A stretch of DNA of 61,812 bases from Anaerofustis sp. Its GTDB lineage: Bacteria > Bacillota > Clostridia > Eubacteriales > Anaerofustaceae. The translations under genes were made by a program, and so were the position numbers. The notes under the pieces were generated by a model. It was given only the letters and a program-made list of their open reading frames with translations, did no database searches and had not been told where the DNA came from. Location of the stretch: assembly GCF_019420015.1 (NCBI RefSeq), contig NZ_JAHZIA010000017.1, positions 1 to 61,812 on the forward strand, in the 5' to 3' direction. Positions within the stretch are counted from its first letter, which is position 1; each line of letters begins with the position of its first letter. Of the stretch, positions 18,287-26,225 are shown piece by piece.

Positions 18287-19176
18287 TGGAAGTTAAAGAT
18301 TTGAGCTTTTCGTATCCTAAAGGGAGAGAAGTCTTGAAGGATATAAATTTTACTGTTGAATTCGGTGAGTTTGTTGTTATAAGCGGTCCTTCAGGTTGCG
18401 GTAAAACAACACTTCTCAGGTGTATGAAGTCCCAGATATCTCCGAAAGGAAATAAAAAGGGGAGTGTTACTTCTTTTCCTGCGTCGGATGTAGGTTATGT
18501 GTTTCAAAATCCGGAAAATCAGATTGTGACGGATACCGTTCGTCATGAACTTGCTTTTGGGCTTGAAAACTTGGGACTTTCGACAGATATCATTCGTAAG
18601 AGAGTAGCTGAAACAGCTTTATTCTTTGGAATTGACGAATGGATTGATGCATCTGTATATGAGATTAGCGGAGGTCAGAAACAATTATTAAATTTGGCAT
18701 CAATAATTGCCATGAGACCTAAGGTTTTGCTCTTGGATGAACCTGTTTCTCAGCTTGATCCGCTAGCTAGGAAGAACTTTTTGGATGTTTTGGTTAGGGT
18801 TAACCGTGAGCTTGGAATTGCTGTTATTTTAAGCGAACACAATATGGGGGAAATCCTTCCTCTTGCGGATAGAGTGATTCATATGAAAGACGGAGTGTTT
18901 CAATATATAGGAGATGTTCAAGGGTATATAAGTTATATTTTAAAGGAAGAAAAGGAATATGCAGGAATACTTCCTGCTTCTGTAAGAATTGCGTCCAGTC
19001 TAAATGCTAAGGAAAAACAATATCCTCTTACAGTTCGGGAATGCAGAAAATATTTGTCGTCGTACTGTATGGAAAAAGGTGAAAAAGAAAAGGAATGTTT
19101 GAAGGATATATATGAGCTTCAATATTGCAATGAGAAAAGAAACATAAATAAAGCCGCAAGAATGTCTGCCTGCTGA
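18277..19176 (+). CDS. ecfA1: ECF transporter ATPase, first subunit
   Basis: The protein has 299 residues. Walker A GPSGCGKTT is near residues 36-44, the Q-loop is YVFQNPENQ, the ABC signature ISGGQKQ is near 128-134, and Walker B (LLLDEPVSQLD) is near 148-158. The last 90 residues (from about 208) are a charged extension that looks like a linker. It stops exactly where the second ATPase domain begins in the next frame. This suggests a former or programmed fusion of two ATPase domains, a layout known in some ECF systems. The start has AGGAGG nine bases upstream. Confidence 0.85.
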   Translation: MGIMEVKDLSFSYPKGREVLKDINFTVEFGEFVVISGPSGCGKTTLLRCMKSQISPKGNKKGSVTSFPASDVGYVFQNPENQIVTDTVRHELAFGLENLGLSTDIIRKRVAETALFFGIDEWIDASVYEISGGQKQLLNLASIIAMRPKVLLLDEPVSQLDPLARKNFLDVLVRVNRELGIAVILSEHNMGEILPLADRVIHMKDGVFQYIGDVQGYISYILKEEKEYAGILPASVRIASSLNAKEKQYPLTVRECRKYLSSYCMEKGEKEKECLKDIYELQYCNEKRNINKAARMSAC

Positions 19177-19826
19177 TTGACCATATTTGGTTTCAGTATC
19201 AAAAACAGACCCCATTTGTATTAAAGGGGTTGACTCTTCGTATTGAAAGAGGGGAATTTCATGTTATTCTTGGAGGGAACGGGAGCGGTAAAAGTACTTT
19301 ACTATCTATTCTCGGAAAACGTATGTATGCAAGCAGAGGAAAGATAAGACTTGGTAAAGATAAAAAAATGCCTAGGATTGCACTTTTGACACAAAACCCC
19401 AAGGCTATGTTCTCGATGGACAGTGTGAAAGAAGAACTTAACGCTGCGGGATGTAAAGATGAATTGATACACTCTTTTGGACTTTCCTCTCTTTTTGATC
19501 AACATCCTTATGATTTAAGCGGTGGGGAACAGCAACGTTTAGGGCTTGCTATGGTTCTTTCAAAGGAGCCGGATCTTTTGCTTCTTGATGAGCCTACAAA
19601 AGGGCTTGATATGGAAGCGAGAAATGAAATCGGAAATTATTTGAAGAGGTATGCAGAGTTGGGGCATACAGTGATTTGCGTTACTCACGATTTAGAATTT
19701 GCTTATGCATATGCTGATGTATGCAGTCTTTTGTTTGAAGGGGAGATTCTTTCTACAGAATCTGCGAGGAGTTTCTTTAGCGACAATGCATTTTATACCA
19801 CGGATATACACAGGATTTTGAGATAA
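19173..19826 (+). CDS. ecfA2: ECF transporter ATPase, second subunit, non-standard start or frameshift
   Basis: Residues that belong to the ABC domain (IDHIWFQYQKQTP, VLKGLTLRIERGEF) are encoded upstream of the first in-frame TTG at 19230, reaching back to the stop codon of the previous gene. The frame is open only from 19152 and holds no ATG, GTG or TTG before 19230. Candidate initiators are CTG at 19173, overlapping the TGA stop, or ATT at 19176; alternatively a -1 frameshift fuses it to the first ATPase. Walker A GGNGSGKST, signature LSGGEQQR and Walker B (LLLLDEPTKGLD) are intact, so the protein looks functional. The start given is a best guess. Confidence 0.6.
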   Translation: MIDHIWFQYQKQTPFVLKGLTLRIERGEFHVILGGNGSGKSTLLSILGKRMYASRGKIRLGKDKKMPRIALLTQNPKAMFSMDSVKEELNAAGCKDELIHSFGLSSLFDQHPYDLSGGEQQRLGLAMVLSKEPDLLLLDEPTKGLDMEARNEIGNYLKRYAELGHTVICVTHDLEFAYAYADVCSLLFEGEILSTESARSFFSDNAFYTTDIHRILR

Positions 19827-19920
19827 CGTGTGATATTAATAGCAATTTATAGTGCATTTTAAACTTAGTTATGCTATAATATTTAATTGATTAAAATTAT
19901 AAAATGTAGGAGAGAAGAAA

Positions 19921-21357
19921 ATGGGTAAGAAAAAAAAGGTAGAAGCTATAACCCCAATGGGCGAAGACTTTGCTCGTTGGTATACAGATGTAATAACTAA
20001 AACGGAAATGGTTGATTATGCCCCCGTAAAGGGCTTTATGGTTATTCGTCCTTACGGTTATGCACTTTGGGAAAACATTCAGCAAGCCTTTGATAAAAGA
20101 TTCAAAGAAACAGGACATCAAAATATGTATTTCCCGTTACTTATCCCGGAAAGCTTTTTAAATAAAGAAAAAGAACACGTTGAAGGATTTGCACCGGAAG
20201 TTGCATGGGTAACACACGGAGGAGAAAACGAATTAGCGGAAAGATTATGCGTGAGACCTACCAGTGAAACGATAATATGCAGTATGTATGCAAAATGGTT
20301 AAAATCATACAGACAGCTGCCATTTTTATATAATCAGTGGGCAAACGTAGTAAGATGGGAAAAGACAACAAGACCTTTTCTTAGAACAAGCGAATTTTTG
20401 TGGCAGGAAGGTCATACAGTTCACGCCACATTTGAAGAGGCTCAGGAAGAAACTCTTCAAATGATAGACATATACAGAGAAATTTGTGAAGAGTATCTTG
20501 CAATGCCTGTTGTTGTAGGTCAAAAGTCAGAAAAAGAAAAATTTGCGGGTGCTCACGCAACATACACAATTGAAGCATTAATGCACGACGGACAGGCTCT
20601 ACAAAGCGGAACAAGCCATAACCTTGGAGATCACTTTGCAAAGGCTTTCGAAATTAAGTTTTTAAACAAAGAAGAAAAAGAACAATATGCATATTCTACA
20701 TCTTGGGGTGTATCGACAAGATTAATCGGTGGAATAATAATGGTTCATGGGGATGATTACGGATTAGTACTTCCTCCAAAAATCGCACCGACACAAGTAG
20801 TTATTATTCCTATCGCACAACACAAGGAAGGAGTGCTCGACAAAGCAAAGGAATTAAAAGAAGCACTAAAAGACTTTAGGGTAACCCTTGACGATAATGA
20901 TGCTTATTCTCCTGGTTGGAAATTTAACCAATGGGAAATGAAAGGTGTTCCTGTAAGAATTGAAATAGGACCAAAAGATATTGAAAAGGGACAATGTGTA
21001 ATTGCAAGAAGAGATACATCAGAAAAAATCTTTGTTCCGCTAAATGAAGTGGAAACAAAGGTAAGAGAACTTCTTGATGAAATTCAAGCAAACTTATATA
21101 ACAAGGCTTTAAAACACAGGGAAGAACACACAAAACAAGCAAAGGATATGGAAGAATTTAAGAAGGTTCAAAGCGAATCTCTTGGGTTTGTAAAAGCTAT
21201 GTGGTGCGGTTGCAGAGAATGTGAAGATAAAATCAAAGAAGAAACAGGTGCTACACTTAGATGTGTTCCTTTTAATCAAGAAGATATTGGCAGTGACACA
21301 TGTGTATGCTGTGGTAAAAAAGCAGATAAACTTGCATACTTTGCAAGAGCATATTAA
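19921..21357 (+). CDS. proS: Proline--tRNA ligase, short archaeal/eukaryote-like type
   Basis: This enzyme charges tRNA-Pro. The 478-residue class II synthetase has motif 2 (RTSEFLWQEGHTVH, about 158-171) and motif 3 near the GTSHNLG/STRLIGG region. It has no inserted editing domain, the mark of the short type 3 ProRS. The C-terminal region has Cys motifs (CGCREC and CVCCGKK) that look zinc-binding. GGAGAG precedes the ATG. An extended -10 (TGCTATAAT, 19871-19879) lies upstream, but the -35 is weak. tyrS follows after 15 nt, so the two are cotranscribed. Confidence 0.95.
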   Translation: MGKKKKVEAITPMGEDFARWYTDVITKTEMVDYAPVKGFMVIRPYGYALWENIQQAFDKRFKETGHQNMYFPLLIPESFLNKEKEHVEGFAPEVAWVTHGGENELAERLCVRPTSETIICSMYAKWLKSYRQLPFLYNQWANVVRWEKTTRPFLRTSEFLWQEGHTVHATFEEAQEETLQMIDIYREICEEYLAMPVVVGQKSEKEKFAGAHATYTIEALMHDGQALQSGTSHNLGDHFAKAFEIKFLNKEEKEQYAYSTSWGVSTRLIGGIIMVHGDDYGLVLPPKIAPTQVVIIPIAQHKEGVLDKAKELKEALKDFRVTLDDNDAYSPGWKFNQWEMKGVPVRIEIGPKDIEKGQCVIARRDTSEKIFVPLNEVETKVRELLDEIQANLYNKALKHREEHTKQAKDMEEFKKVQSESLGFVKAMWCGCRECEDKIKEETGATLRCVPFNQEDIGSDTCVCCGKKADKLAYFARAY

Positions 21358-21372
21358 TTGGGAGAAATAAAA

Positions 21373-22596
21373 ATGACTTTATACGAAGAATTAGTAGAAA
21401 GAGGTCTAATCGCTCAAGTAACGGACGAAGAAGAAATAAAAGAACTTATAAATAATGGAAAAGCAACTTTTTATATAGGGTTTGACCCAACGGCAGACAG
21501 CCTTCATGTAGGACACTTCATGGCTCTTTGCTTGATGAAAAGACTTCAAATGGCAGGAAACAAACCTATTGCACTTGTAGGCGGCGGTACCGGTATGATA
21601 GGAGATCCTTCGGGAAGAACAGATTTAAGACAGATGATGACTGTCGAAACGATAAATCATAACTGCGAAAGATTTAAAGAACAAATGAGCAGATTTATTG
21701 ATTTTTCTGATGGTAAAGCATTAATGGTAAACAATGCTGACTGGCTTAGAGATTTAAACTATATTGATTTTATAAGAGATATAGGTTCTCACTTTAGTGT
21801 AAATAGAATGCTTACATTTGAATGTTACAAACAAAGAATGGAAAAAGGCTTAAGCTTTCTTGAGTTTAACTATATGATAATGCAAAGTTATGATTTTTAC
21901 AGACTATATAAAGATTATGGCTGTAATATGCAATTCGGTGGTGATGACCAGTGGAGCAACATGCTTGGCGGTACAGAACTTATCAGAAGAAAGCTTGGCA
22001 AAGACGCTTATGCAATGACAATAACTCTTCTTTTAAACTCAGAAGGAAAGAAAATGGGTAAAACAGCGTCAGGGGCTGTATGGTTAGACAAAGAAAAAAC
22101 ATCTCCATTTGATTTTTATCAGTACTGGAGAAACGTATCAGACGAGGATGTTATTAAATGCTTAAAGATGTTAACATTCCTTCCGTTAGAAGAAATTAAG
22201 AAAATGGAACAATGGCAAGGAAGTGAACTTAATAAAGCAAAAGAGATTTTAGCTTATGAACTTACTGAGCTTGTTCACGGTAAAGAAGAAGCCGACAAAG
22301 CAAAAGAAGCTGCAACAGCTCTTTTTAAAGGCGGCGTAAGCAGTAACAACATGCCTTCGACAGATTTGGCAAAAGCCGAATTAGAAGAGGAACCTTCTTT
22401 ACTCGATGTTATGATTAAAGCAGGTTTAATACCTTCAAAAAGCGAAGGAAGAAGACTTATAAAACAAGGTGGCGTAAGTGTAAATGATGAAAAAGTAACA
22501 GACGTAAACAAAACCTTAACACCTGATGATTTCAGTGATGGCGAAATGATAATAAAGAAGGGCAAAAAGGTATATCATAAAATAAATTTAATTTAA
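21373..22596 (+). CDS. tyrS: Tyrosine--tRNA ligase
   Basis: This enzyme charges tRNA-Tyr. From the ATG at 21373 (GGGAGAA upstream) it has 407 residues. The class I HIGH motif is HVGH, in DPTADSLHVGHF (about 38-49), and the KMSKS equivalent is KMGKTASG (about 226-233). A C-terminal S4 RNA-binding domain runs from about residue 340 (PSKSEGRRLIKQGGVSVND). The TTG at 21358 directly follows the proS stop and lacks a site. It is the second gene of proS-tyrS and ends in a terminator. No T-box leader is present. Confidence 0.95.
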   Translation: MTLYEELVERGLIAQVTDEEEIKELINNGKATFYIGFDPTADSLHVGHFMALCLMKRLQMAGNKPIALVGGGTGMIGDPSGRTDLRQMMTVETINHNCERFKEQMSRFIDFSDGKALMVNNADWLRDLNYIDFIRDIGSHFSVNRMLTFECYKQRMEKGLSFLEFNYMIMQSYDFYRLYKDYGCNMQFGGDDQWSNMLGGTELIRRKLGKDAYAMTITLLLNSEGKKMGKTASGAVWLDKEKTSPFDFYQYWRNVSDEDVIKCLKMLTFLPLEEIKKMEQWQGSELNKAKEILAYELTELVHGKEEADKAKEAATALFKGGVSSNNMPSTDLAKAELEEEPSLLDVMIKAGLIPSKSEGRRLIKQGGVSVNDEKVTDVNKTLTPDDFSDGEMIIKKGKKVYHKINLI

Positions 22597-22625
22597 AAGA
22601 GCATCTTATGATGTTCTTTTTTATT
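22595..22625 (+). terminator. Terminator of proS-tyrS
   Basis: AAAAGAGCATC pairs with GATGTTCTTTT around TTAT (22595-22620) and continues into a T run. Confidence 0.9.
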
Positions 22626-22954
22626 TGAAGTTAAAGACTAAAATTTCTGGGTGAAAATAGGTAGATGATTTTAATATTTATTCATGATATAATGATAAAA
22701 TGAGTGATACTTGTATCTATGCAAGTAGAAGGATTACTTTTGTTAAGGATGGTTAAATATAGTTTTATCGTTTATATATTAATGAAATATATTATAAATC
22801 GATTAAAAGCAGTTATTTATTATAATTTATGATATTTATCCTTTATATTTATGTATTCTCTGTAAAGTTGTGTCCGGTATAAAAGATTAAAATCTAGGGA
22901 TTTTTAATATCTTAGTCATAAGTGTTGTTTAATGGGTTTTAAGGAGATGTTAAT
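22626..22954. other. Non-coding gap
   Basis: About 330 A+T-rich bases. I see an open frame of only 18 codons (ATG at 22699) and a weak imperfect repeat (AAGATTAAAATC against GATTTTTAATATCTT, about 22884-22917) just before the next gene. Neither is convincing as a gene or site. Confidence 0.4.
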
Positions 22955-23329
22955 ATGTCATTTTATAAATTGATGTTCAAATCATTATCTGATTTGATGA
23001 AAAGAGATGAAATTTTAAATTGTCCTATTTATGGAAGTCTGATTCAAGGAAAGTCTCATTATTTTGGATACTTTGGACTTACAAATGTTTGTTTATTGGT
23101 TGTTTTGCTGCGAGGAGATTCAAAAGATGTTATAAATGGCACTCGTATTCCCTTTAATAATATAAGCAAGGTTAAAGTAAAAAAGAGTTTGGTACCAATG
23201 CAATATATAATTAATATTGATTTTTGTGAAAGGAATTCCATAAAAATACGGGTATCAAAAAAAGTTTTGGGATTCGATATGCAGGAAGAGAATTTGGAAG
23301 CTTTTCTGAATAGGATAAAAATAATATAA
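22955..23329 (+). CDS. Hypothetical protein, possible PH-like domain
   Basis: The 124-residue protein is soluble-looking apart from a hydrophobic strand (TNVCLLVVLLRG). Alternating strands followed by a C-terminal helix (MQEENLEAFLNRIKII) suggest a small beta-sandwich of bacterial PH-like type, but this is only a fold guess. AAGGAG lies eight bases before the ATG, so the gene is probably real. It stands alone between the tyrS terminator and a minus-strand pair. No function can be given. Confidence 0.6.
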   Translation: MSFYKLMFKSLSDLMKRDEILNCPIYGSLIQGKSHYFGYFGLTNVCLLVVLLRGDSKDVINGTRIPFNNISKVKVKKSLVPMQYIINIDFCERNSIKIRVSKKVLGFDMQEENLEAFLNRIKII

Positions 23330-23349
23330 ATTTCTGTAATTTAATCGTT

Positions 23350-23377
23350 ATATAAAAAAGAGGACTAAAAGTCCTCT
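23350..23377 (-). terminator. Terminator for the minus-strand pair
   Basis: AGAGGACT and AGTCCTCT pair around AAA (23359-23377). On the minus strand a T run follows. The hairpin includes the last codons of the 96-residue gene. Confidence 0.8.
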
Positions 23378-23655
23378 CCGTTTAGGAAGCTTTCTTCCGT
23401 AATGATTCTTTTGTTTTCTTTTTGAATATTTTCATTGTTTGTGTTATTTTCAAGGATAACTTCTTTGACTGTATCGTCATTATAAATAACAACCTTTTTA
23501 TCTTCCATTTTTCTTCTCCTTTTTCTTTCGTTATGTTTATGTTCGGATTTTTCTTTTTTTATTGTTTTATGATTTACAGATGTCAAATTATTGTTGGATA
23601 TGATATCATTTCTATTTTTATTCTTTTTTCTGTTTAATCTTTTTCTGATTGTCAT
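23365..23655 (-). CDS. Small basic/acidic hypothetical protein
   Basis: The 96-residue protein has no hydrophobic segment. Residues 1-50 are very rich in Lys, Arg and Asn; residues 51-96 (from MEDKKVVIYND) are acidic. AGGA precedes the ATG. It lies 10 nt downstream of the 102-residue gene on the same strand and ends in a terminator, so both are probably one transcript. No family is recognised. A shorter product from the internal Met at residue 50 is possible, because AGGAGAAG precedes it. Confidence 0.5.
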   Translation of the reverse strand: MTIRKRLNRKKNKNRNDIISNNNLTSVNHKTIKKEKSEHKHNERKRRRKMEDKKVVIYNDDTVKEVILENNTNNENIQKENKRIITEESFLNGEDF

Positions 23656-23665
23656 AATATTTGTC

Positions 23666-23974
23666 CTATTTGATTTTTTTTACATAAGATTTCAGCATAT
23701 TTAATATGTTATCAAATTGCTTTTGTTCTTTTGGTGATAATCTCTCTTTGTATTCAAGTATTACTCTGGCTTTCTCTTCATTGCTTAAATGTGTTAAATC
23801 TCCGTTTTCCCTTATGAACTGCTGGAATTTGGGTGCATATTCTTCTTCCAATTCCTTGGCTTTATCCATCACTCCCTTTTTTTGCGCTTCATTTTTTAAT
23901 TTGTCAATGGAATTATCATCAAAATTAATTCCGTTCACCATATTAATCATTTTTGAAATATCTTTTTCTTTCAA
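23666..23974 (-). CDS. Small helical hypothetical protein, TTG start
   Basis: The protein has 102 residues, charged and predicted mostly helical, with no membrane segment. The start is TTG at 23974, with AGGAGG seven bases before it, a strong site. The middle contains HLSNEEKARVILEYKERLSPKEQKQFDN in amphipathic helices. I recognise no family. It is the first gene of a two-gene minus-strand unit next to the Cys-rich microprotein genes and may belong to the same sporulation-era group; that is conjecture. Confidence 0.6.
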   Translation of the reverse strand: MKEKDISKMINMVNGINFDDNSIDKLKNEAQKKGVMDKAKELEEEYAPKFQQFIRENGDLTHLSNEEKARVILEYKERLSPKEQKQFDNILNMLKSYVKKIK

Positions 23975-24119
23975 TTTTTTCCTCCTGTATATTTTGTTTT
24001 GATTCTTTAAATTATTTCATCACATAAATACCCCCATATGCGTACTATGAATTAGGGGCTTGAAAAATAAAAAGAATAAAAAAGCACCTATTAAAATCTA
24101 TTACTCGGAGGTAATTTAT

Positions 24120-24272
24120 ATGTGTAATTTTTTAGATGATTGTTCTTGTGAAAGTTTGTTAATGTTTTTCTTACTTTTAGTAGTATTGTTTGATGATTGC
24201 GAAATTTTCGGAGACGATTCTTGCAGTTTATTATTCTTCTTCTTATTACTAATTGTATTATTCACAGACTAG
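24120..24272 (+). CDS. Cys-rich hydrophobic microprotein A
   Basis: The product has 50 residues from the ATG at 24120, with GGAGG well placed upstream; a longer frame from 24060 lacks a site. The sequence is two copies of one unit: an acidic Cys motif (DDCSCES, DDSCS) followed by 14-15 hydrophobic residues (LLMFFLLLVVLFDD, LLFFFLLLIVLFTD). It would form a helical hairpin in or on a membrane, or a self-assembling film. Microprotein B just downstream has the same plan. Small Cys-rich hydrophobic proteins of this kind occur in spore-forming Clostridia, but I know of no assigned function. Confidence 0.7.
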   Translation: MCNFLDDCSCESLLMFFLLLVVLFDDCEIFGDDSCSLLFFFLLLIVLFTD

Positions 24273-24328
24273 TCAACTTAAATAAACGTAAAATATTTTA
24301 CTAATAGGTAAACAGGGAGGTACTTCTT

Positions 24329-24526
24329 TTGAGAGGAAATTTTTTAGATTGCTTGTGTGAAGATGATGGACTGATTGTGTTGGTGATTTTAGCATTATTG
24401 CTATTTTGCGGCGATAATAATGACTGCGGCTGCGACGGGGGATTCTTAAAAGGGCTATTTAACGGTAACAACATAATTTTAATCATCTTAGTGTTATTTT
24501 TGCTTTTTTGTGATGATGAATGTTAA
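24329..24526 (+). CDS. Cys-rich hydrophobic microprotein B
   Basis: The product has 65 residues starting at TTG 24329, with GGGAGGT seven bases upstream. It shares the plan of microprotein A: FLDCLCEDD, then a hydrophobic helix (LIVLVILALLLFCGD), a Cys/Gly-rich middle (CGCDGGFLKGLF), then a second helix (IILIILVLFLLFCDDEC). Both begin with an FLD-C motif and have LF(C)xD after each helix, so A and B are diverged duplicates. A GC-rich terminator follows. Function unknown; a structural role in the spore envelope is one possibility. Confidence 0.7.
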   Translation: MRGNFLDCLCEDDGLIVLVILALLLFCGDNNDCGCDGGFLKGLFNGNNIILIILVLFLLFCDDEC

Positions 24527-24530
24527 ATGT

Positions 24531-24552
24531 AAGGGGCAATATGCCCCTTTTA
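24531..24552 (+). terminator. Terminator after the microprotein pair
   Basis: AAGGGGCA pairs with TGCCCCTT around ATA (24531-24549), followed by a short T/A run. It lies 16 nt before the next gene. Confidence 0.65.
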
Positions 24553-24568
24553 AAAAGGAGATAAATAT

Positions 24569-25153
24569 ATGAATATATTAAAGAAAATATCCCTAAGTGA
24601 CCTCTTTATTTTGTATGTTGTTTATAATATGTTCGGTTATGGTATAAACAGTAATTATATTAAATCAGATTATACGCTTAAAGAAAGTGAAGAAGAAAAA
24701 GGAGATGTTCAAAGTTTGAATCATCACAGGACTTTGTTAAATAATCAGCTATTTAACAATAATTTTAATATACATAATGTGAGAAATAAATTGAAATATG
24801 TAGACAGTTATTTTTCTCATGCGGAAAAGATAAAAGATAAAACCATGGGTATAAGGAGAAGGGGTAAGCAGGGCGCAAGTGAATTTTTGTTGGATAATTT
24901 AAAACATGGCTTTGGAGATAGCTTCAAAAATATAGAAAGTATAATAAATCTTCTTCCTTTGTTGAGAGGAATGAATGACATGAAAAACATTTTGGATGTA
25001 AATGAAGGAAGTAGCAGCGAATCCGAGATAAAAAGCGTAAATAAAAAAGATGACGATATAATGGATATTGTACCGTCATCAAGAAGTGTAAAGATGAGAG
25101 AGGAAAATAAGAGTTACAACGATATTTTAGAGTTGGTTAACTTATTATCGTAA
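24569..25153 (+). CDS. Hypothetical protein
   Basis: The protein has 194 residues. A hydrophobic N-terminal stretch (LSDLFILYVVYNMFGYG, about 8-24) is followed by a polar, Asn/Lys-rich body, a short basic motif (RRRGKQG), and a hydrophobic segment (SIINLLPLLRGMNDM) near 130-144. AAAGGAG lies seven bases before the ATG. It has no homology that I recognise. It lies between the microprotein pair and the convergent LarC-like gene and ends in a terminator hairpin. It may be a membrane-associated partner of its neighbours; this is inference only. Confidence 0.55.
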   Translation: MNILKKISLSDLFILYVVYNMFGYGINSNYIKSDYTLKESEEEKGDVQSLNHHRTLLNNQLFNNNFNIHNVRNKLKYVDSYFSHAEKIKDKTMGIRRRGKQGASEFLLDNLKHGFGDSFKNIESIINLLPLLRGMNDMKNILDVNEGSSSESEIKSVNKKDDDIMDIVPSSRSVKMREENKSYNDILELVNLLS

Positions 25154-25154
25154 T

Positions 25155-25182
25155 AGACATTGTTTATCAATGTCTTATTTTT
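25155..25182. terminator. Terminator between convergent genes
   Basis: AGACATTG and CAATGTCT pair around TTTAT (25155-25175), with a T-rich tract on the plus side. Confidence 0.8.
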
Positions 25183-26200
25183 AATTGTTAATATGCCCGA
25201 GAAAAATTCTTAGATAATTTGTCGGAGTGTTTGTATTCTTAGAGTATCCGTAGCCTATTTTTTTGTATATCATATTGCATTTGTCAGAATAATCCTCGCA
25301 AAAATATTTTAAAATTGCTGCTTCGGTTATGCCTGTCAGTTCCTTGTTTGCCTCAAAGAAGCAAACCGGTAACCCCTTCAATAAACTGGCTACTTGTGGG
25401 GTTGGTATTGGGTAATTATTAAATTCGTCACGAATGATTCCTCCGCCTACATTGACGGATGTTGTCATTATTTTATCAACATCAAGCATATCAATAAGAT
25501 AGCAGACGCTTATTATTTTAACAATATCATTTATATTAGTATCTTTATAATTGCGGTCCTGTTGTATTTCTTTTTTTGTATTATTTATAATTTGATATAT
25601 TGTTCTTGCGTCGATTTTTATCTTTTCATTAACATTGAGGCTCATTATTATATTGTCTGTTTCGTCAATAGGTGTATAATGTTCCTCATTTGATGTTTGT
25701 TGAGAATTTATAGAATTGTTTATATCAACTCCCTCATATTGTCTGTTTGAAGTATTCATATCGTTGAGGTATATATCCAGTCCCTCTTCGAATGCATATA
25801 AACTATCAGGAGGGAACAAAGATGTTTCTTGCTCATTGTTTATATTTTCGTCGGTGTCTTCTTTTGCTTTAGAGAAGCCATGTGAATTATTTAATGTGTT
25901 ATTTAAATACATATTTTGTTCTTTGATGTATTCATTGTAGTTGTCTTCAAATTCATATAATCCGTCACTTGGAAATAATATTTCTTCTTTCTCTTCTTTT
26001 ATATCAGGCTGGTTATTGTTTACTTCGATTAATACTTCTTTCCCTAAGTTTCTGTCTTCCCATGATACTTTAATGTTTTCTATTCCGATATTTTTTATGT
26101 CATCAATAAATTTTGATTTGTTTTTGCATAAATCAAATAATGCTGAAATAAGCTTGTCTATATCTACTCCGTTAAAGCTTTCTATATATAAATCATTCAT
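25181..26200 (-). CDS. Degenerate LarC-derived protein
   Basis: The protein has 339 residues. The C-terminal 110 residues (SVNVGGGIIRDEF, PIPTPQVASLLKGLPV, ELTGITEAAILKYF, KIGYGYSKNTNTPTNYLRIFLG) follow the order of LarC, the nickel-insertion enzyme that makes the nickel-pincer cofactor. The N terminus (LYIESFNGVDIDKLISALFDL) echoes the LarC start. The expected HEVGAVDSIVDI block is replaced by KDTNINDIVKII, the His-rich stretch is missing, and about 130 acidic, Asn-rich residues are inserted with two LFPxDxLYxFEE repeats. It is probably not an active LarC. No larA, larB or larE is in the window. AAAGGAG precedes the ATG. Confidence 0.65.
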   Translation of the reverse strand: MNDLYIESFNGVDIDKLISALFDLCKNKSKFIDDIKNIGIENIKVSWEDRNLGKEVLIEVNNNQPDIKEEKEEILFPSDGLYEFEDNYNEYIKEQNMYLNNTLNNSHGFSKAKEDTDENINNEQETSLFPPDSLYAFEEGLDIYLNDMNTSNRQYEGVDINNSINSQQTSNEEHYTPIDETDNIIMSLNVNEKIKIDARTIYQIINNTKKEIQQDRNYKDTNINDIVKIISVCYLIDMLDVDKIMTTSVNVGGGIIRDEFNNYPIPTPQVASLLKGLPVCFFEANKELTGITEAAILKYFCEDYSDKCNMIYKKIGYGYSKNTNTPTNYLRIFLGHINN

Positions 26201-26225
26201 TAAAATTATTGTCTCCTTTAAATAA

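Noticed and set aside
24015..24060. Sporulation promoter before the Cys-rich microproteins (CATATGCGTA)
   Set aside because: The -10-like sequence has no -35 element at the required distance, so the claim would be weak.
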